DNA from: Rhodospirillales bacterium
Lineage (GTDB): Bacteria > Pseudomonadota > Alphaproteobacteria > Rhodospirillales > Casp-alpha2
Assembly: GCA_028282185.1 (NCBI GenBank)
Contig: JANQIJ010000307.1
Location: forward strand, 1 to 10,702
DNA length: 10,702 nucleotides
Direction of reading: 5' to 3'
Below, one piece after another: positions 6,667 to 10,702 of this stretch. The first letter of the stretch is position 1; each line of letters starts with the position of its first letter. Both the position numbers and the translations under genes were made by a program. The notes beneath the pieces are model-generated. The model did no database searches, was not told the origin of the DNA, and saw nothing but the letters and a program-made list of their open reading frames with translations.

Positions 6667-7320
6667 ATGAAATTCTTCGTCGATACTGCCGACGTTGATG
6701 AGATCAAGCGCCTGAACGACACCGGTCTGGTGGATGGCGTCACCACCAACCCGTCCCTGGTCGCCAAGTCGGGGCGCGATTTCATCGACGTGGTGCGGGA
6801 GATCTGCGCCCTGGTCGACGGCCCGGTCTCGGCCGAGGTCACGGCGACGGAGGCCGACCGGATGATCGAGGAAGGGCGCAAGCTGGCCAAGATCGCCGAC
6901 AACGTGGCGGTCAAGGTGCCGTTGACCGAAGCCGGCCTGGTCGCCTGCAAGGCCCTGGCCCAGGGGGGCACCCCGGTCAACGTCACGCTTTGCTTTTCGC
7001 CGGCCCAGGCCTTGCTTGCGGCCAAGGCGGGCGCGGCGTTCATTTCGCCTTTCGTCGGCCGCTTGGACGACATCGGGCAGGACGGCATGGGCCTGATCGG
7101 CGAAATCGCCGAGATCTACGGCAACTACGATTTCGGAACAGAGATTCTGGTTGCCTCGGTGCGCCATCCCCAGCATGTGGTCGAGGCGGCGCGCCTCGGT
7201 GCCGATGTCTGCACGGTGCCGCCCAAGGTCATATGGCAGTTGTTCAAACACCCCTTGACCGACAAGGGGCTGGACGCCTTCCTGAAAGACTGGGAACAGA
7301 CCGGGCAGTCGATCCTGTAG
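6667..7320 (+). CDS. tal: Transaldolase (short, FSA/TalC-like family)
   Basis: This 217-residue TIM-barrel enzyme of the cytoplasmic pentose phosphate pathway moves a dihydroxyacetone unit from a ketose phosphate to an aldose phosphate. ATG 6667 follows GAGGAGAGGGAAG, and the family starts MKFFVDTA. Key residues are TTNPS at 26-30, the Schiff-base lysine K83 in VAVKVPLT, and SPFVGRLDD at 127-135. By alignment from memory with E. coli fructose-6-phosphate aldolase A, K83 matches K85, E57 (SAEVTA) matches Q59 and F129 matches Y131. Glu and Phe at the last two positions are the transaldolase-type residues, so I call it transaldolase rather than F6P aldolase. It is a full-length member. The 190-base gap to dtd must hold promoters for both genes; only a weak TTGTAC / AATACG pair at 6555-6583 is visible for this one. 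No terminator with a T-run was found after the stop. Confidence 0.93.
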   Translation: MKFFVDTADVDEIKRLNDTGLVDGVTTNPSLVAKSGRDFIDVVREICALVDGPVSAEVTATEADRMIEEGRKLAKIADNVAVKVPLTEAGLVACKALAQGGTPVNVTLCFSPAQALLAAKAGAAFISPFVGRLDDIGQDGMGLIGEIAEIYGNYDFGTEILVASVRHPQHVVEAARLGADVCTVPPKVIWQLFKHPLTDKGLDAFLKDWEQTGQSIL

Positions 7321-7438
7321 CCTTCCGGCAAGCCGGGTGGCCCGCGCGACGGCGGCTCGGACGACCAACCGAACGGCTGCCCGCCGACACCTCGATTGTT
7401 GTCCGGTATCGGGCTCTTCATCGCCTCGGAAATAGCCA

Positions 7439-7468
7439 TTGAACAGGCCCCTGCCGGAACCTTATCCT
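7439..7468 (+). promoter_or_regulatory. Candidate promoter of the Crp-like gene
   Basis: TTGAAC at 7439-7444 and TATCCT at 7463-7468 are separated by 18 bases. Each matches four of six positions of the sigma-70 boxes, including the most conserved ones. Transcription would start near 7475, leaving about 38 bases before ATG 7513 with its GAGGAAG site. This fits the gene having its own promoter in the 192-base gap after the transaldolase. Confidence 0.35.
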
Positions 7469-7512
7469 ATGCGCAACCGGCCTTGCGCCGGGCTGTGCGA
7501 AGAGGAAGCGAG

Positions 7513-8211
7513 ATGGCACCATCCGGCAAAGACGGAGGGGGCGGGCGGCTTGGCGGCATTCCGTTATTGTCCTGCCTGGCGGCGAACGACCTTGCGGCCC
7601 TTGAACGCAAATGCCGTTGGTTGGATTTCGGCCCCGGCGAAAAGATCATCGAGCGGGGCGAGGAGTACACCAGCGTCCATTTCCTGATCACCGGCACCGT
7701 GCATGTCCTGAACTATTCGGAAAGCGGGCGCGCGGTAAGCTATGCCGCGCTGAACGATGGCGACGTGTTCGGCGAATTGGCGGCGATCGACGGCCTGCCG
7801 CGCTCGGCCTGGGTTTGCACGATCACGCCCTGCAAGGTCGGCGCGGTATCCGGACCGGACTTCCTCAACCTGGTCACCGGCAACCGTGAATTGTCCCTGG
7901 CCCTGATGCGCCGCCTGGCCGCGGTGATTCGACTGTCCGACGAACGTCTGGCCGACGTCAGCCTGCTGGGCGCGGAACAACGGGTCTGCATGGAATTGAT
8001 CCGCATGGCCGAACCGGACCCGCAAACGCCGGACGGCTACCTGGTGTTCCCGATGCCGACCCAGGCCAATTTCGCCAATATGATCGGCGCCTCGCGCGAG
8101 ACCGTGTCGCGTATCTTCGGGCGGCTGCGCGAAAGCGACATCATTTCGCGTACCGACCGTGGCCTGTTCATCCCCGATCGGGGCCGGCTCGAGGAACGGG
8201 CCTTGATGTAA
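7513..8211 (+). CDS. Crp/Fnr-family transcription regulator, CRP-like
   Basis: This encodes 232 residues. ATG 7513 is preferred over upstream in-frame starts because GAGGAAG lies just before it and the length then fits the family. The N-terminal cyclic-nucleotide-binding beta-roll spans about residues 18-122. Its phosphate-binding segment FGELAAIDGLPRSAW (86-100) keeps G87, E88, R97 and S98, the residues that hold cAMP in E. coli CRP. S142 sits where CRP has Thr127 on the long dimer helix. The C-terminal winged helix (about 170-225) contains MPTQANFANMIGASRETVSR (181-200). R195, E196 and R200 match CRP R180, E181 and R185, which read TGTGA half-sites. No cysteine cluster for an Fe-S centre as in FNR is present. 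It is therefore likely a cAMP- or other cyclic-nucleotide-responsive regulator; the ligand is inferred. It stands alone and converges on the oxidoreductase gene 30 bases away. Targets are unknown, and I saw no full TGTGA-N6-TCACA site in this window. Confidence 0.9.
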   Translation: MAPSGKDGGGGRLGGIPLLSCLAANDLAALERKCRWLDFGPGEKIIERGEEYTSVHFLITGTVHVLNYSESGRAVSYAALNDGDVFGELAAIDGLPRSAWVCTITPCKVGAVSGPDFLNLVTGNRELSLALMRRLAAVIRLSDERLADVSLLGAEQRVCMELIRMAEPDPQTPDGYLVFPMPTQANFANMIGASRETVSRIFGRLRESDIISRTDRGLFIPDRGRLEERALM

Positions 8212-8241
8212 TCCGGCCGGGCCGCGGCATCCGAACGACCC

Positions 8242-9414
8242 TCAGGCGAACCCGGAAAACCGCTCCATCCTGAACGGTGCCAATGGCTCGGGCGTCTGGC
8301 GGGTGGCGATGAACTCGGCCATCAGCCGGCCGACCACCGGCGCCAGGGTGATGCCGCTGTGGGTCGCCACCAGATAGAACCCCTGCGCGCCGGGCAGGGC
8401 GCCGGCGATGCTCTGGCCGTCCTCGGGCATCGGCCGGACGCCGACGCCCAACGTGCAATCGTCAACGGTCATGTCGTCCGGAATGCCATGGACGTATTCG
8501 CGAAGCCGGCCCAACAGAATCTCGCCGCCCTGGCGCCGCGCCGCTTCCGTGTCTTCTTCCGCGACCAGGCCGTCCACGTCGTAGGCGCCCAGTTTCAGGC
8601 CGCCGTTGAAATGAGGCAGGACGTGCAGACCCTGTTCGTCCGGCCAATGGATGATGCGCCGGACGGGCCTGAGCGGCGCCAGCTCGGGCGTGGTCATCAA
8701 CAATCCCGGCGAGCGGCGCAGGGGGAAGCGGGACCGGAACCCTTCGAAACCGGTCAGGCGGGCCAGCGTATCCGCCGTGTCGCGGCCGACGGCCAGCATC
8801 ACCTTGGCCGTTTCGATCCGCCCGGCGTCCGTTTCAAGCCCGGTGATCCGGCCCTCGTCGTCCATTTCCAGGGCATGGGCGGCACACTCCTCGAACAGGC
8901 GGCCGCCCAAGGCCTGGAACCGTTCCGCCATGAAGCGGGTGAACTTGGGCGCGTCCAAAGACATGTCCGCCGGCGCCAGCAGGGCCTCGTCGTCGGGGCC
9001 GATGACCAATGCGGGTTCCATGGCCCGGATGTCCGCCGCGCTGATCCAGGTCACCGGATAGCCGAAGGCCCTGAGCCGCTCGAAATGGCCTTGCAGTTCG
9101 TTGCGTCCGGCGGCATCGCCGGCCCGCGCCAAAGTCAGCTCGCCGCATGGGTTGAGGCCGATCGCCTCCTCGCCGAATTCCTGGGCCAGGGCGTTGTAAC
9201 CGGCGAGCCCCTCGGCATTGAACCGATGATAGGTCTCGTCCGTGGTCTTCGAACGGCCGTTGATCCAGGCAAAACTGTTGGCACTGGTCCCTTGGGCCAG
9301 GCGACCCCGTTCAAGAAGGGCCACGTTGAGCCCCCCCTTGGCCATGAAATAAGCGGTGGTGCAGCCGATGATCCCGCCACCGATGACCACCGCGTCAAAG
9401 GACAATTCGCTCAT
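8242..9414 (-). CDS. FAD-dependent oxidoreductase, DadA/glycine-oxidase (DAO) family
   Basis: This encodes 390 residues. I chose ATG 9414 because GGGGAG lies 7-8 bases upstream and the family starts just before the Rossmann motif; the frame is open for 18 more codons without a ribosome site. FDAVVIGGGIIGCTTAYF (6-23) is the FAD-binding GxGxxG, and E35 in LLERG should bind the ribose. The DAO C-terminal signature is seen as GVGVRPMPEDGQSIAG (323-338) and THSGITLAPVVGRLMAEFI (351-369). Such enzymes oxidise D-amino acids, glycine, sarcosine or similar amines; the substrate cannot be read from sequence. There is no signal peptide, so it is cytoplasmic or loosely bound to the membrane. It starts 26 bases after the SufU-type gene and is probably co-transcribed with sufS, though a functional link is not obvious. 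The gene is intact. Confidence 0.9.
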   Translation of the reverse strand: MSELSFDAVVIGGGIIGCTTAYFMAKGGLNVALLERGRLAQGTSANSFAWINGRSKTTDETYHRFNAEGLAGYNALAQEFGEEAIGLNPCGELTLARAGDAAGRNELQGHFERLRAFGYPVTWISAADIRAMEPALVIGPDDEALLAPADMSLDAPKFTRFMAERFQALGGRLFEECAAHALEMDDEGRITGLETDAGRIETAKVMLAVGRDTADTLARLTGFEGFRSRFPLRRSPGLLMTTPELAPLRPVRRIIHWPDEQGLHVLPHFNGGLKLGAYDVDGLVAEEDTEAARRQGGEILLGRLREYVHGIPDDMTVDDCTLGVGVRPMPEDGQSIAGALPGAQGFYLVATHSGITLAPVVGRLMAEFIATRQTPEPLAPFRMERFSGFA

Positions 9415-9440
9415 GCCGGTTCTCCCCTCTCCCGTGCGAA

Positions 9441-9875
9441 CTATCCGTCTTCCGCCCGATCCAGGCAAGCGCCCAGCGCGCGAAACGGCAACAGGACGCA
9501 GTCGTGCCGGTGCTTGTGATCGCGCACCGGGGCAAACATCGCCAACTCATCCCAGGACGGCGCGCCGGGTCCTGCGCCGTCCGCCGAGGTCAACAGATGC
9601 TCGACTTCCGCGATGACCTGGACCAATTCGCCATCACCCAGTCCCGGGGCACGCCGCGCGATCAGAGCCGCCGCCGCCTGAACCAAGAGACAGCCGCGCA
9701 CCCGGCCACCGATCGCCAAGACGCGACCGTCCCGGCGGTCGACATCCAGGGCCATCCGGTCGCCGCAGAGAAAGTTGTCTTCCTCGCGCGTGCAATCGGC
9801 GGCCTCGATGCGCATCAACCGGGCGGCCTCGGCGGCCAGCGCCTTGATCCGTTCGTTGTAGATCGCATCGCTCAT
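9441..9875 (-). CDS. sufU: SufU-type Fe-S assembly / sulfur-acceptor protein
   Basis: This 144-residue member of the IscU/SufU/NifU-N fold works with SufS in Fe-S cluster assembly. The ligand residues are all present: C37 and D39 in FLCGDRM, C62 in VRGCLLVQ and C126 in RHDC. The 64-residue spacing between the last two cysteines, and R123 three residues before C126, match Bacillus SufU (62 residues, Arg) rather than IscU (about 43 residues, His). SufU proteins bind zinc and take persulfide sulfur from SufS; in this alphaproteobacterial branch a scaffold role has also been assumed. The N-terminal HY..P.N.G motif of classical members is missing and replaced by an Ala-rich helix. ATG 9875 overlaps the sufS stop as ATGA, so translation is coupled. 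No separate promoter is seen. Confidence 0.87.
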   Translation of the reverse strand: MSDAIYNERIKALAAEAARLMRIEAADCTREEDNFLCGDRMALDVDRRDGRVLAIGGRVRGCLLVQAAAALIARRAPGLGDGELVQVIAEVEHLLTSADGAGPGAPSWDELAMFAPVRDHKHRHDCVLLPFRALGACLDRAEDG

Positions 9876-10702
9876 CTGAGCAGTTCCAGCGCGCGGGCCA
9901 GTTCAACGAGAAACCGGTCGACCTCGTCTTCCGTGTTGTAGAGCGCCAGGCTGACCCGCGTCGTCGCCGTCAGATCGAAGCGGTCCATCAACGGCTGGGC
10001 GCAATGATGGCCGCCGCGAAGCGCGATCCCCGCTTCGCCCAGGACCTGGCAGATGTCATGCGGATGGGCGCCCGCCGCATCGAACGAGACGATCGGCCCG
10101 CGCAGCCGGTTGTCGTCCGGACCGGGCCCGACGATCGTGATTCCCGGCAGGCCGACAAGACCGTCCAACAAGCGGTGACTCAGGGCCGCCTCGCGATCCC
10201 GCACTGCCGGCCAGTCCCGATCCGTCAGCCAGAGCGCCGCCCGGCCAAACCCCAGCGCCTGGGTCACCGGCGGGGTGCCGGCCTCGAACCGATGGGGCGG
10301 CTGGGCGAATGTGGTTTCCTCGAAAGTCACGCGGCGGATCATCTCGCCGCCGCCCTGGAACGGCGGCAGGTCCGCCAACATGCCGGCCCGGGACCACAGC
10401 GCGCCGATCCCCGTCGGCCCGAACATCTTGTGTCCGGTAACCACGTAAAAATCACAGCCCAGCGCCGCCATGTCCTGGGGACCGTGGGCCGCCATCTGGG
10501 CGCCGTCGACAAGGACCGCCGCGTCAACGCGCCGGGCAATTTCGGCGACGGCGGGAACATCCGTCACCGCGCCGGTCACGTTCGAACAATGGGTCACGGC
10601 GATCATCCGGGTCCGCGGGCCAACCGTCGCCGCCAAGGCGTCGAGGTCCGGATAGCCCGAATCGTCGACCGGCAAGACCTTTAGAATGATACCCGCCCGG
10701 TC
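9872..10702 (-). CDS. sufS: Cysteine desulfurase SufS, 5' end beyond the window
   Basis: The frame is open to the right edge of the window (first residues DRAGIILKV), so this is the C-terminal 276 residues of a protein of roughly 410. SufS is a PLP enzyme that removes sulfur from L-cysteine as a persulfide for the SUF system. VTHCSNVTGAV, VDGAQMAAHGPQDM and TGHKMFGPTGIG are visible; the Lys of the last (about residue 92 of the fragment) forms the PLP Schiff base. RGGHHCAQPLM carries the catalytic Cys (about residue 234) in the group II context R-x-GHHC. The C-terminus overlaps the SufU-type gene by ATGA. The upstream neighbours, outside the window, are likely sufBCD genes, but this is not seen here. 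The TTG at 10675 that could act as a start is internal. Confidence 0.95.
   Translation of the reverse strand, partial: DRAGIILKVLPVDDSGYPDLDALAATVGPRTRMIAVTHCSNVTGAVTDVPAVAEIARRVDAAVLVDGAQMAAHGPQDMAALGCDFYVVTGHKMFGPTGIGALWSRAGMLADLPPFQGGGEMIRRVTFEETTFAQPPHRFEAGTPPVTQALGFGRAALWLTDRDWPAVRDREAALSHRLLDGLVGLPGITIVGPGPDDNRLRGPIVSFDAAGAHPHDICQVLGEAGIALRGGHHCAQPLMDRFDLTATTRVSLALYNTEDEVDRFLVELARALELLR

Noticed and set aside
6477..7088. Upstream extension of the dtd frame across the tal gene
   Set aside because: The extension is antisense to the transaldolase. The perfect AAGGAGG before 6476 and the family N-terminus MRALLQRV fix the start.
7325..7340. CCGGCAAGCCGG hairpin after the transaldolase stop
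   Set aside because: The 5-bp stem with a 2-base loop and no T-run is too weak to call a terminator.
8212..8241. Possible bidirectional terminator between the convergent Crp-like and oxidoreductase genes
   Set aside because: CGGCCGGGCCG can form only a very short stem, and there is no T-run on either side.
8359..9519. Long + strand open frame opposite the FAD oxidoreductase (386 codons)
   Set aside because: The minus strand encodes a clear DAO-family protein over the same bases; the + product matches nothing recognisable.

Overview
The window is GC-rich chromosomal DNA with ATG and GTG starts, strong purine-rich ribosome binding sites and short gaps between genes. A SufS/SufU-type Fe-S gene pair, a DUF2927 secreted protein and a short transaldolase together point to an alphaproteobacterium, probably Rhodospirillales-like. 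This placement is inferred from family content; no rRNA or other marker is present. No tRNA, rRNA, insertion sequence, CRISPR array or phage gene was seen.

Left part (1-1251, + strand): a mostly non-coding leader holds a possible 37-residue membrane peptide. It is followed by a membrane-anchored TPR-like protein of unknown role, whose DNA looks richer in A than the rest of the window. This gene converges on the next operon with a gap of only 17 bases.

Centre-left (1269-5860, - strand): this is the most unusual part. Three consecutive paralogues of about 400 residues (5860-4643, 4639-3452, 3334-2147) are followed by a secreted DUF2927 protein (2096-1269). I read the C-terminal half of each paralogue as a degenerate EAL (cyclic-di-GMP phosphodiesterase-like) domain. 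It keeps the Asn, the first Glu, the first Asp, the Lys and the final QG(Y/F), but has lost the second Asp of DDFG and the Glu of AEGVE. The N-terminal part may be a shortened, degenerate GGDEF domain. These proteins are probably not enzymes but sensors, scaffolds or protein-binding modules. The first two genes are 3 bases apart, and a candidate promoter precedes the first.

Centre (6021-8211): dtd (D-aminoacyl-tRNA deacylase, -) is divergent from a small transaldolase (+). A Crp-like regulator (+) follows with a CRP-type cyclic-nucleotide pocket and recognition helix, and a candidate promoter of its own.

Right part (8242-10702, - strand): the end of a suf operon, read right to left. It contains sufS (cut by the window edge), a SufU-type protein overlapping it by ATGA, and 26 bases later a DadA/glycine-oxidase-like FAD oxidoreductase. 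SufS takes sulfur from cysteine and SufU would accept or relay it; the role of the oxidoreductase beside them is not evident.

The best candidate for something undescribed is the triple degenerate-EAL operon with its exported partner. The other genes are mostly recognisable housekeeping or metabolic genes.
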